Shown in pieces: positions 1 through 7,323 of a stretch of DNA of 32,086 nt (the stretch's first letter is position 1; every line of letters begins with the position of its first letter). Origin of the DNA: Bacteroidia bacterium (lineage in GTDB: Bacteria > Bacteroidota > Bacteroidia > AKYH767-A > OLB10); contig JADLBQ010000093.1 of the NCBI GenBank assembly GCA_020847635.1, positions 1 to 32,086 of the forward strand, read 5' to 3'. The position numbers and the translations under genes were made by a program. Below the pieces are notes generated by a model, which saw only the letters and a list, made by a program, of their open reading frames with translations, had not been told where the DNA came from and searched no databases.

Positions 1-705
1 AATACCCAGTTCAGCCTTGCCGGAATAATAATCAAGGAAATAAAATGAAATCCGGTAATTAACTAACTGAATCATATTTCCAAGCTGAACAACAAACCCA
101 TAGCGAAGAGCCTGAATTAGGGTTTCTTTAAAATTAATTACCGGAATAAGAACCTTATCATTGCGCATCATCCACAAGCCGGCTATAACAGATACCAATG
201 ATCCGACAATCATTGCCATCATAAACGCTCCTGGTGTTGTGTTATGAAATCTCTCAAACAGAAGCAGTGCTAACCCGATGGTTATAATCGGATAAAGCAA
301 GGAAAGTTTATTAAAATCTGCAATCCTCTCAGCTGCAATAAAATAATTTGCTATAATCCGGTAGACTGCCTGCAGCCATACAATTGCCAACAATTCAGGG
401 AAATAATCCATAGCATCTTTGCTGAAGATACTCAGAACAGGAGTAAGCACAACGGAGCAGGCTGTTCCCCAGACAAGCGAAGCATAAAATAATTTATTCA
501 CCTCAGATCTGGGGAAGAGGTAAATCAGGCCAGGGCCACCTACAAAAAAGGAAAAGACAACAATGATATTCATATTCAGCGTAAACAAGCTGATGATACC
601 CTTTCCCTCTGCTCCAAGATATCTTGCGCTCAGTATAGCCGTCAGAAAATTTACAACTACAATCAATCCTCTTGTGCCAATGGTCAGAAATGCATTTTTA
701 AGCAT
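1..705 (-). CDS. polysaccharide flippase (Wzx/MATE-like), partial
   Basis: This is the N-terminal 235 residues of an integral membrane protein that runs off the left edge, so its C-terminus is missing. Translation from the ATG at 705 stays open to base 1 and begins MLKNAFLTIGTRGLIVVVNF, followed by ARYLGAEGKGIISLF. That N-terminal helix and a conserved RxLGxEGxG-type loop are typical of polysaccharide biosynthesis flippases of the MOP superfamily, which move undecaprenyl-linked sugar units across the inner membrane. At least six hydrophobic segments are visible, separated by short charged loops. It follows hemD on the same strand after 52 bases, so it may be cotranscribed with it, although its role would fit better with a polysaccharide locus beyond the window. 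The family call is strong; the exact substrate cannot be told. Confidence 0.8.
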   Translation of the reverse strand, partial: MLKNAFLTIGTRGLIVVVNFLTAILSARYLGAEGKGIISLFTLNMNIIVVFSFFVGGPGLIYLFPRSEVNKLFYASLVWGTACSVVLTPVLSIFSKDAMDYFPELLAIVWLQAVYRIIANYFIAAERIADFNKLSLLYPIITIGLALLLFERFHNTTPGAFMMAMIVGSLVSVIAGLWMMRNDKVLIPVINFKETLIQALRYGFVVQLGNMIQLVNYRISFYFLDYYSGKAELGI

Positions 706-757
706 AAGAAGTTTAAAGTAAAAGAAATGTAAGTAGGTTAAAACAGCACATAGCTGC

Positions 758-1501
758 TCATTTATTCACCTTCTTCAGGTATTGTTCAATTGCCATTGTC
801 ATACTGGGAGCTTCCGGAACGGGTGCCTGGACGTCTAATCGTAAACCCGCATCCAGAACAGCCTGGCTGGTAGTCTGGCCAAAAGCGGCTATCCGGGTGT
901 TGCCTTGCCTGAATTTCGGAAAGTTTTTAAATAATGAGGTAATTCCTGACGGGCTGAAAAACACCAGCATATCATAATTTACATTTTCCAAATCACTTAA
1001 ATCGCTGCATACAGTCCGGTAAATAACAGCTTTGGTAAATTCAATACCGTGACGGGCAAGCGTATCGGGGATTTCCTGCTTGTGAATATCCGAACAGGGA
1101 AGCAAAAATTTATCTTTACTGTGCTTTTTGATTACATCAATCAAATCATCAATAGTCTGACGGCCGATAAAAACTTTTCGTTTGCGGTACTGCATAAACT
1201 TCTGAAGGTAGTATGCTGTACTTTCAGACATGCAGAAATACTTAAACTCATCCAGCCTGGTCACCCTCATTTCCTTGGCAATTCTGAAGAAATTATCAGC
1301 AGCATGACGGCTGGTTAATATGATGGATGAAAACGAAGGAATATTGATTCTGGTTTTTCGGAAATCATGAACAGATACACCTTCAATATGAATAAACGGA
1401 CGAAAATCTAATTTAACATTAAACTTACCTGTAATGTTATAGTACGGTGATTTTTCTGATTCAGGTTTTGGTTGAGTAACCAGGATTGTTTTTACTTTCA
1501 A
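758..1501 (-). CDS. hemD: uroporphyrinogen-III synthase (HemD)
   Basis: This 247-residue soluble protein matches uroporphyrinogen-III synthase, which cyclises hydroxymethylbilane with D-ring inversion in heme/siroheme biosynthesis. Visible hallmarks are the two-lobed pattern with IILTSRHAADNFF near residue 60, a middle stretch with LLPCSDIHKQEIPDTL near 133, then YRT followed by DMLVFFSPSGITSLF near 180, and the C-terminal IAAFGQTTSQAVLDAGLRLD. Length is normal for the family. The start codon is TTG at 1501; an in-frame stop lies about 20 bases further upstream and there is no nearby in-frame ATG, so this non-ATG start is the best choice. HemD next to a DUF4271 protein is a recurring Bacteroidota arrangement, and here the DUF4271 gene ends 52 bases upstream on the same strand. 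HemD sequences diverge fast, so the call rests on motif order and context. Confidence 0.88.
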   Translation of the reverse strand: MKVKTILVTQPKPESEKSPYYNITGKFNVKLDFRPFIHIEGVSVHDFRKTRINIPSFSSIILTSRHAADNFFRIAKEMRVTRLDEFKYFCMSESTAYYLQKFMQYRKRKVFIGRQTIDDLIDVIKKHSKDKFLLPCSDIHKQEIPDTLARHGIEFTKAVIYRTVCSDLSDLENVNYDMLVFFSPSGITSLFKNFPKFRQGNTRIAAFGQTTSQAVLDAGLRLDVQAPVPEAPSMTMAIEQYLKKVNK

Positions 1502-1553
1502 ACTTTTCTTGTTTTTGATTCAGCCAGTTTTTTAAAGTAAAACAGCCCGCCTG

Positions 1554-2360
1554 TCACAAAATTTTTATCACTATGAGCAAAGGAGCTATTTCAAGGATGC
1601 AAATGTAGAAAAATAAATAGTGCAGCGAATAGGTTGAATATGAAAACCAGGCTAATGAACCCCTGACCAAACGATACAGCCAGCAGGATAATGCAATGAC
1701 AAAAGTAATTTTCAGAAAAATTCCGGAATTGATAGAAATCGCATATACCTGAAAAAATAAAAATGGGAGCAATGTCATTCCGGCTATATTATTAATCAGC
1801 AAAATATTAAAAATGTAATTATCCGCTATACGCGGTGCATTAAAAACATAGCCTAAAAATCGAACTAAAATAATTTTTAGAAAATAAAGGATTGCCAAAA
1901 CAGCAGCAATGAGAAAGAACCAGAAGAAATCCTGAATGTTCTCAAACCCCGAATAATAATTTTTACCTGCCAGGTAAAGCAACAATCCGGCAACTGCATA
2001 AAAACCAACTGAGAGTAGTACAGAAGTTCGCTGAATGACCAGGTTCTCATCACGAACTAATTGATTACTCACTGAAATATTAAAAAAAGCTTTTATCAGC
2101 CGTGCCATTGCTTTGCCATTTAATAAAAACAAGGTTGTATAATAAACAACCACCAGGATTGCTGTTAATGTAAACCAGTCAGCAACCGGTTTTTCTCTTG
2201 GAACCGGCTTAATTGTTTCCACCCGATACTCTTTACCGGAAAAAAGATTGTGCTTTTCTACCGATCTGGCTGTTTTAATAACAGTATCAATTTCAGCATC
2301 TCCAAAAACGAATTCCGAAGAATCTCTAAGTACGAAATTGACACTGTCAGGTTGTAACAT
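1554..2360 (-). CDS. DUF4271 family membrane protein
   Basis: This is a roughly 268-residue protein of unknown function in the DUF4271 family, which in Bacteroidota commonly sits beside hemD, as here. A soluble N-terminal region of about 70 residues (with EYRVETIKPVPREKPVADWF) leads into several hydrophobic helices. A short amphipathic segment, ARLIKAFFNISVSNQLVRDE, follows the first helix and is the recognisable family signature. The ATG at 2360 is chosen over an upstream TTG at 2390, because the TTG falls inside a good TAnnTTTG promoter box (2395 to 2388) and so would not be transcribed from it. The function is unknown; a link to heme or to envelope biology would be guesswork. Confidence 0.78.
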   Translation of the reverse strand: MLQPDSVNFVLRDSSEFVFGDAEIDTVIKTARSVEKHNLFSGKEYRVETIKPVPREKPVADWFTLTAILVVVYYTTLFLLNGKAMARLIKAFFNISVSNQLVRDENLVIQRTSVLLSVGFYAVAGLLLYLAGKNYYSGFENIQDFFWFFLIAAVLAILYFLKIILVRFLGYVFNAPRIADNYIFNILLINNIAGMTLLPFLFFQVYAISINSGIFLKITFVIALSCWLYRLVRGSLAWFSYSTYSLHYLFFYICILEIAPLLIVIKIL

Positions 2361-2387
2361 CCAGCAAATGATGCTTAATTGTGAATG

Positions 2388-2395
2388 CAAAAGTA
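2388..2395 (-). promoter_or_regulatory. -7 promoter box for DUF4271-hemD
   Basis: On the minus strand this reads TACTTTTG, an exact match to the Bacteroidota -7 consensus TAnnTTTG. It would start transcription near 2381, about 20 bases before the ATG at 2360. No TTG -33 element is found at the ideal distance. Confidence 0.5.
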
Positions 2396-2413
2396 TTCTT
2401 TACCTGCGTTTGT

Positions 2414-2421
2414 TTTCTTTG
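2414..2421 (+). promoter_or_regulatory. possible -7 box for the M1 peptidase gene
   Basis: TTTCTTTG differs by one base from TAnnTTTG. Its position mirrors the minus-strand box at 2395-2388, and it lies 20 bases before the chosen ATG at 2442. Weak on sequence alone; the symmetry raises it slightly. Confidence 0.3.
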
Positions 2422-2441
2422 TACTCACAATTTTAAAAATT

Positions 2442-4307
2442 ATGAAATACCAATGGCTGATGATATTAATCTTAGCATTAACCGGTTCAGGTTGTAAATC
2501 TAATCTTGAGAAACCAAAAGAAACGGTTGTAACCGATCCACACTCTTTTTCAAGACCTGAAGAAGTTGCTGTCAGGCACTTATCTCTTCACCTGAAAACC
2601 GATTTTGAAAATAAAAGACTATCGGGCAAGGTCATTCTGACTATTGAAAATAAAACCGGAGCAAATCAGCTGATACTCGACACCCAAAAGCTTACCATTG
2701 AGAAAACAAAAGCTGACAATTCAGAGACTTCATTCAGCCTGGGAGATAATGACCCCTACCTGGGACAACCGCTTTCAATTGCAATCAATCCGAATACAAA
2801 AACAGTTACTGTTTATTATCAAACTGCTCCGGATGCAGAAGCATTGCAATGGCTCAGTCCTGAACAAACCTCTGGCAGAAGGTCTCCTTTTTTATTCACC
2901 CAGTCTGAAGCCACGCTTGCCCGTTCCTGGATTCCTTTGCAGGACTCTCCGGGTATCCGTTTTACCTATGATGCAGAGATTGAATGCCCTCGCTCGCTCA
3001 TGGCAGTCATGAGTGCTGAAAATGACACCGTTCTCCATCGAAACGGAATTTATCATTTTAATATGCCTCAGCCCGTTCCATCTTATCTGATGGCACTTGC
3101 AGTAGGCAATTTACGGTATCAGGCTTATGATCACCGCTGCGGAGTTTATGCGGAACCTCAAATACTTGATCAAGCTTACTATGAATTTGCAGACATGCCG
3201 GCAATGATTGATTCTGCTTCTATGCTTTATGGTGATTATCGCTGGGGTCGTTATGATGTTTTGGTACTCCCGCCCAGTTTCCCTTTTGGAGGAATGGAAA
3301 ATCCAAGACTGACTTTTGCTACTCCTACAGTAATTGCCGGTGACCGTTCATTGACTGCCTTGATTGCTCATGAACTGGCTCATTCCTGGAGTGGCAATCT
3401 GGTTACTAATGCTACATGGAATGACTTCTGGCTAAATGAAGGTTTTACCACCTACTTTGAATCCCGGATTATGGAGAAGATCTACGGAAAACCCTACGCT
3501 GACATGCTGGCAGCAATTGCTGATGATGACCTGCTGACAACCTTGAAAGATTTAGGGTCTTCTAGTCCGGACACCCGACTGAAGATGGATCTGAAGGGCC
3601 GAAACCCGGATGATGGCATGTCGGATATCGCTTATGAAAAAGGAAGACTTTTTCTAACCCTGATTGAACAAACAGTTGGGCGCAAGCGTTGGGATCATTT
3701 TTTGAAAAATTATTTTAATACCTATGCATTTCAGAGTATGACAACCGAAAAGTTCAGAGATTATCTCTATACAAACCTGCTGAGTAAAGAAGATCAGGAT
3801 AAAATCAGAACCGAACAATGGATGTTTGAACCGGGGCTTCCAGACAATCGCCCGCTGACAAAATCTGCAGAGTTGGATAAAGCTGCTGCCCTTGCCCGGG
3901 ATTTTAGTGACGGAAAACCAATCCATACACAGAATCTTTCAAACTGGACTACCCATCATTACTTGTACTTTTTACGCAGCCTTCCTGAGAATCTTACTTT
4001 AGAACAAATGATAAAGTTAGACAACTTGTTTCATTTCAACTCCAGTCGTAATGCTGAAATCAGAAACCAGTGGCTGCTGCTTTGCATTTCAAATCATTAT
4101 GAGCCTGCCTATTCAAATCTTGAAGAGTTTCTGACAACGGTTGGAAGAAGAAAATTTCTACGCCCACTCTATTCAGCGCTGGCAAAAACCGATAGCGGAA
4201 AAGCCCTGGCATTAAAGATTTATAAGCATGCCCGTAATGGATATCATGCAGTAAGTATTACTACTATTGACCAGATTCTGAATTACAAGTCAGCAACACC
4301 GGATTAA
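2442..4307 (+). CDS. M1 family metallopeptidase, lipoprotein
   Basis: This zinc aminopeptidase belongs to the M1 family, on the leukotriene A4 hydrolase-like branch. The exopeptidase motif GGMEN begins at about residue 283. The zinc site HELAH is at 310-314, and the third ligand E333 follows 18 residues later in NEGFTTYFE, so all catalytic ligands are present. The C-terminal roughly 150 residues are helical and look like the LTA4-hydrolase C-terminal domain. The ATG at 2442 is chosen because it gives a lipoprotein signal, MKYQWLMILILALTGSGC, with a clear lipobox ending in Cys; an ATG at 2385 would add 19 residues and fall in the promoter region. The protein is therefore probably anchored in the envelope and trims peptides in the periplasm or at the surface. 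murI begins only two bases after its stop codon, so the two are likely cotranscribed. Confidence 0.92.
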   Translation: MKYQWLMILILALTGSGCKSNLEKPKETVVTDPHSFSRPEEVAVRHLSLHLKTDFENKRLSGKVILTIENKTGANQLILDTQKLTIEKTKADNSETSFSLGDNDPYLGQPLSIAINPNTKTVTVYYQTAPDAEALQWLSPEQTSGRRSPFLFTQSEATLARSWIPLQDSPGIRFTYDAEIECPRSLMAVMSAENDTVLHRNGIYHFNMPQPVPSYLMALAVGNLRYQAYDHRCGVYAEPQILDQAYYEFADMPAMIDSASMLYGDYRWGRYDVLVLPPSFPFGGMENPRLTFATPTVIAGDRSLTALIAHELAHSWSGNLVTNATWNDFWLNEGFTTYFESRIMEKIYGKPYADMLAAIADDDLLTTLKDLGSSSPDTRLKMDLKGRNPDDGMSDIAYEKGRLFLTLIEQTVGRKRWDHFLKNYFNTYAFQSMTTEKFRDYLYTNLLSKEDQDKIRTEQWMFEPGLPDNRPLTKSAELDKAAALARDFSDGKPIHTQNLSNWTTHHYLYFLRSLPENLTLEQMIKLDNLFHFNSSRNAEIRNQWLLLCISNHYEPAYSNLEEFLTTVGRRKFLRPLYSALAKTDSGKALALKIYKHARNGYHAVSITTIDQILNYKSATPD

Positions 4308-4309
4308 CA

Positions 4310-5131
4310 ATGCAATTCCTTCAACGTAATTCACAGGCTCCTATCGGTATTTTTGACTCCGGCATAGGAGGATTAACTGTGGCACATGCCATAGCAGGCT
4401 TACTCCCGGATGAACAACTGGTATATTATGGCGATACTGCCCGAATGCCTTATGGCAATAAATCAACCGGACTGGTAAGCCAGTACGCAGACTCCATTAC
4501 CCGGTTCCTACTGAATGACATTCATTGCAAGGCCGTTGTTATTGCCTGCAATACTGCTTCAGCAGCTGCTTACACCATGTTGCGTGATCGATATGAAGGT
4601 CATATACCGGTAATCAATGTAATCGATCCGATGGTCGAGGCTGTTATCTCAGACAGCTCGATTAATAAAGTCGGTATTATTGCCACGCAGACTACTATCA
4701 ACTCAGGAGTTTACCAGGAAAAATTTTCACGCAGAAAACCAACACTCCAATATGCAGTTGTAGCTGCTCCGTTACTAGCTGTGATCATTGAAGAAGAATT
4801 TCATAATAAGAGTGCCATTACTTCGGCTTTGCATCAATACTTGTCTCATCCCGGATTTGAGCATATTGATGCGCTGGTTCTGGCTTGCACCCATTATCCG
4901 CTGATTAAAAATGAGATTTCAGCTTTCTTTCAGCATAAAGTTAAAATTTTTGATTCTGCTCAGCAAGTTGCCCGAAGACTCAAAGAAATCCTCAAAATTG
5001 AAAACCTGCTTAGTCAATTGCGAACAAGTGATGATATTTTCTATGTTTCTGATCTGACAACTTCTTTTGAGAAGAGTACCCGTCTTTTCTTTGGCAAGGA
5101 AGTCAAATTAAAATTGAAAGTCATCGGCTAA
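4310..5131 (+). CDS. murI: glutamate racemase
   Basis: MurI interconverts L- and D-glutamate in the cytoplasm and supplies D-Glu for peptidoglycan stems. The 273-residue protein has the full family signature: GIFDSGIGGLTV with D16/S17, the YYGDTARMPYG segment near 40-49, the first catalytic cysteine C80 in ACNTAS, and the second catalytic cysteine C193 with H195 in ACTHYP. Length is normal. It starts two bases after the stop of the M1 peptidase lipoprotein, which implies translational linkage. Downstream, 71 bases separate it from the aminotransferase, which has its own -7 box. No unusual residues or frameshifts were seen. Confidence 0.96.
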   Translation: MQFLQRNSQAPIGIFDSGIGGLTVAHAIAGLLPDEQLVYYGDTARMPYGNKSTGLVSQYADSITRFLLNDIHCKAVVIACNTASAAAYTMLRDRYEGHIPVINVIDPMVEAVISDSSINKVGIIATQTTINSGVYQEKFSRRKPTLQYAVVAAPLLAVIIEEEFHNKSAITSALHQYLSHPGFEHIDALVLACTHYPLIKNEISAFFQHKVKIFDSAQQVARRLKEILKIENLLSQLRTSDDIFYVSDLTTSFEKSTRLFFGKEVKLKLKVIG

Positions 5132-5171
5132 TACTGATGATATCCAGGCCCGGATTTTAAAAAAAAATCAG

Positions 5172-5179
5172 TAGGTTTG
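5172..5179 (+). promoter_or_regulatory. -7 promoter box for the aminotransferase gene
   Basis: TAGGTTTG exactly matches TAnnTTTG and lies 23 bases before the ATG at 5203, leaving a leader of roughly 17 bases. No TTG is seen at the expected -33 distance; an A-tract occupies that region. Confidence 0.45.
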
Positions 5180-5202
5180 AAGGTTGAAAATATCTACACA
5201 CT

Positions 5203-6486
5203 ATGCTAACTGCTGAAGCCAATACCTTGCGGATCTCAACAATGGCAGAAAGTCTGATTGGATCAGAAATAATCAAACTTGCAAATGAAGTTAATGAGTT
5301 GATTCGAAGAGGTGAAAAAATTTACAACTTCACAATTGGAGATTTTGACCCTGCTGTTTTCCCGATTCCGCATCTGCTGACCGATCTGATTATTAAAGCG
5401 TATAAAGATGAGCAGACGAATTACCCTGCTGCTAACGGTATGCCGGTATTACGTACAGCTGTAAGCCACTTCGTTAGCCGAACTAAACAGCTTGATTATT
5501 TGCCCGAAGAGGTTCTGATTACTTCCGGATCACGGCCTGCTATCTATGCAACATTCAAGACCTTACTAGATCCGGAAGATGTAGTGATCTATCCATCGCC
5601 ATCGTGGAACAATAACCATTATTGTCACCTGTCACTGGCAAAAGGAGTAATGATTGAAACTCAGCCAGAACAGTTTTTTATGCCCGATGCCTCGCTCTTG
5701 GAACCTCATCTGAAAAATGCCAGAATGATTGCCTTTTGTTCACCATTAAATCCGACCGGAACTGTTTTCAGCAAAAAGCAATTAGAAAGTATTTGCGACC
5801 TGGTGTTACAGGAAAATGAAAGACGCAAGGGAACAGAAAAACCACTCTATGTGATGTATGACCAGGTTTATTCGTCATTGCTGTTTGAAGGTACCAAACA
5901 CTACAATCCCGTTTCACTAAGGTCGGCAATGCGCGATTATACTATCTTTATAAACGGAATCTCAAAATCATTTGCAGCAACCGGGGTGCGAGTTGGCTGG
6001 GCCTACGGCCCAAAATATATTATTAACCGGATGGCAGCTATTCTCTCTCATGTTGGTGCATGGGCACCTAAAGCAGAGCAGATTGCCGTGGCTTCTTTTC
6101 TTGAAAATACCAAATCAGTTGATACCTACCTTGAGCAGTTTAAAGATGAAATTTACAAGCGGCTTAAGGCATTTCATGATGCTTTTGTTAATCTGAAATT
6201 AAAAGGTTATAATGTAGATTGCATTGCACCTCAAGGTGCGATTTACCTGACTGTTAAGTTTGATCTGACAGGCAAGAAAACAGCTGAAGGGAAAACACTA
6301 CAAAACCAGGGTGAAGTTACCTCTTACCTGCTCAAAAAGGCAACACTGGCTGTTGTTCCCTTTTCAGCTTTTGGGGCATCCCAGAACTCCCCCTGGTACC
6401 GTATTTCAGTTGGAACTTGTACAGGAGAAAACCAGATTAAAGAGGTGATGGTTAAACTTGAGGCCGCGCTCAGTGAATTAAGTTAA
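5203..6486 (+). CDS. PLP-dependent aminotransferase, class I/II
   Basis: This 427-residue fold-type I aminotransferase resembles aspartate aminotransferases. The N-terminal part has YNFTIGDFDP near residue 42 and YPAANGMPVLR near 76. SGSRPAIYATF near 107 contacts the PLP phosphate, SPLNPTG near 180 carries the conserved Asn, and YDQVYSSL near 222 the conserved Asp/Tyr. The Schiff-base lysine is K255 in GISKSFAATGVRVGW, and the C-terminal RISVGTC holds the substrate-carboxylate arginine. The reaction is transfer of an amino group between an amino acid and a 2-oxo acid, probably aspartate/2-oxoglutarate, but specificity cannot be fixed from sequence. A -7 box just upstream suggests independent expression from murI. 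Confidence 0.88.
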   Translation: MLTAEANTLRISTMAESLIGSEIIKLANEVNELIRRGEKIYNFTIGDFDPAVFPIPHLLTDLIIKAYKDEQTNYPAANGMPVLRTAVSHFVSRTKQLDYLPEEVLITSGSRPAIYATFKTLLDPEDVVIYPSPSWNNNHYCHLSLAKGVMIETQPEQFFMPDASLLEPHLKNARMIAFCSPLNPTGTVFSKKQLESICDLVLQENERRKGTEKPLYVMYDQVYSSLLFEGTKHYNPVSLRSAMRDYTIFINGISKSFAATGVRVGWAYGPKYIINRMAAILSHVGAWAPKAEQIAVASFLENTKSVDTYLEQFKDEIYKRLKAFHDAFVNLKLKGYNVDCIAPQGAIYLTVKFDLTGKKTAEGKTLQNQGEVTSYLLKKATLAVVPFSAFGASQNSPWYRISVGTCTGENQIKEVMVKLEAALSELS

Positions 6487-6539
6487 GAATCACTCTAAAT
6501 AGACAATTTGTTATTATTTACTTGGTAACTGATTTTTTT

Positions 6540-6547
6540 TACTTTTG
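6540..6547 (+). promoter_or_regulatory. -7 promoter box for the DUF3276 gene
   Basis: TACTTTTG matches TAnnTTTG exactly. A TTG at 6522-6524 lies 15 bases upstream, a little close for a -33 element. The box is 24 bases before the ATG at 6572. Confidence 0.5.
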
Positions 6548-6571
6548 GCCAAGATCTAAAGAAAGCCGTTT

Positions 6572-6940
6572 ATGAATGAGCATGAACACCACGATCAGTC
6601 TGAGTCGTTTTCAAAAGCAGTAAGAGCAGGAAAAAGAACTTATTTCTTTGATGTGAAATCAACTCGGTCAAATGATTTCTACCTGACCATCACTGAAAGC
6701 AAAAGGATGATGACCAATGAAGGAGAAAAGCCTGTATTCCGAAAGCATAAAATTTTCCTATATCGTGAAGACTTTCAGAAATTTATTGATGGACTGAGTG
6801 AAGCGATTGACTATATCAATCAGCATCCTAAGCCTGAAAACCAAGGTGACCAGGGGAAGCCATTAGACAGCCGTTTTTCTGATATTGACTATGACGATCT
6901 TGCAGAGCCAGGAGCGGAAGGCAATGATCCTCAGCATTAA
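6572..6940 (+). CDS. DUF3276 / PUR-alpha-like nucleic-acid-binding protein
   Basis: This 122-residue protein matches DUF3276, a family of small single-domain proteins related to PUR-alpha, whose characterised relatives (for example Borrelia BpuR) bind single-stranded DNA and RNA. The core, about residues 10-85, has alternating beta strands with KRTYFFDVKST, DFYLTITESKR and RKHKIFLYREDFQKFIDGL, followed by a helix with EAIDYI. The last 35 residues are acidic and low complexity (DIDYDDLAEPGAEG) and probably disordered. It is a single gene with its own promoter box and 109 bases of downstream spacing before the next candidate ORF. The family is near-universal in Bacteroidota. The target nucleic acids in this organism are unknown. 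Confidence 0.85.
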   Translation: MNEHEHHDQSESFSKAVRAGKRTYFFDVKSTRSNDFYLTITESKRMMTNEGEKPVFRKHKIFLYREDFQKFIDGLSEAIDYINQHPKPENQGDQGKPLDSRFSDIDYDDLAEPGAEGNDPQH

Positions 6941-6989
6941 TGGTTCAATTGTTGAAAACTTACCTGGATAATTTTTAAGAAAAAAGATT

Positions 6990-7009
6990 TGCAATTCCCA
7001 AAAATTGCA
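6990..7009 (+). terminator. weak hairpin after the DUF3276 gene
   Basis: TGCAATT (6990-6996) pairs with AATTGCA (7003-7009) around a six-base loop, followed by TATTTT. The stem is AT-rich and the U-tract is short, so termination is uncertain. Confidence 0.3.
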
Positions 7010-7049
7010 TATTTTCACCTCCGCATTCCCTTTTTATTAATTTGTTTCT

Positions 7050-7241
7050 ATGGTTCCGGACTATCAGAACAGCTATATTGTTACTCTTAAAGAGATTTCA
7101 AGACTTCTCGTGAAGCTTGAAAAACTTCAGTTAGAGCATCAAAATGAAGTTATAGTTGTTTGCCATGAAACAAAAAAACTAAGTCAACTGCCAGCTGAAA
7201 CCTTAGTCTCAACTCAGATCAGGTGGTGGCAGTTGAATTAA
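7050..7241 (+). CDS. small hypothetical protein, 63 aa
   Basis: I do not recognise this ORF. It encodes MVPDYQNSYIVTLKEISRLL and then a charged heptad-like stretch with LVKLEKLQLEHQNE that could form a short amphipathic helix or coiled coil, ending in a Trp-Trp pair. There is no signal peptide or membrane segment. It occupies the middle of a 383-base gap between the DUF3276 gene and the T9SS type B protein, in the same direction as both. Upstream is TTAATTTG (7037-7044), one base from the -7 consensus, but so close to the ATG that transcription from it would be nearly leaderless. It could equally be a chance ORF. Confidence 0.4.
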   Translation: MVPDYQNSYIVTLKEISRLLVKLEKLQLEHQNEVIVVCHETKKLSQLPAETLVSTQIRWWQLN

Positions 7242-7323
7242 AAATTTTCAATCTTGCAACTTTTTTGCCCTGGTAAGTATCCTAATATATAAGTATATAA
7301 TACTGCCTCAAATAACCTATCCA

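Larger units (their letters stand above)
2377..2432. repeat. inverted repeat in divergent promoter region
   Basis: Arms AATTGTGA (2377-2384) and TCACAATT (2425-2432) are perfect 8-base inverted copies. The similarity continues imperfectly inward through CAAAAG (2388-2393) and CTTTG (2417-2421). It lies between the divergent DUF4271 and M1 peptidase genes, and each arm sits just downstream of a -7-like box facing outward. It may be a shared operator or simply mirror-image promoters. Confidence 0.55.

Noticed and set aside
2385-2441. Longer start for the M1 peptidase at 2385
   Set aside because: It adds 19 residues before a complete lipoprotein signal and starts inside the divergent promoter region.
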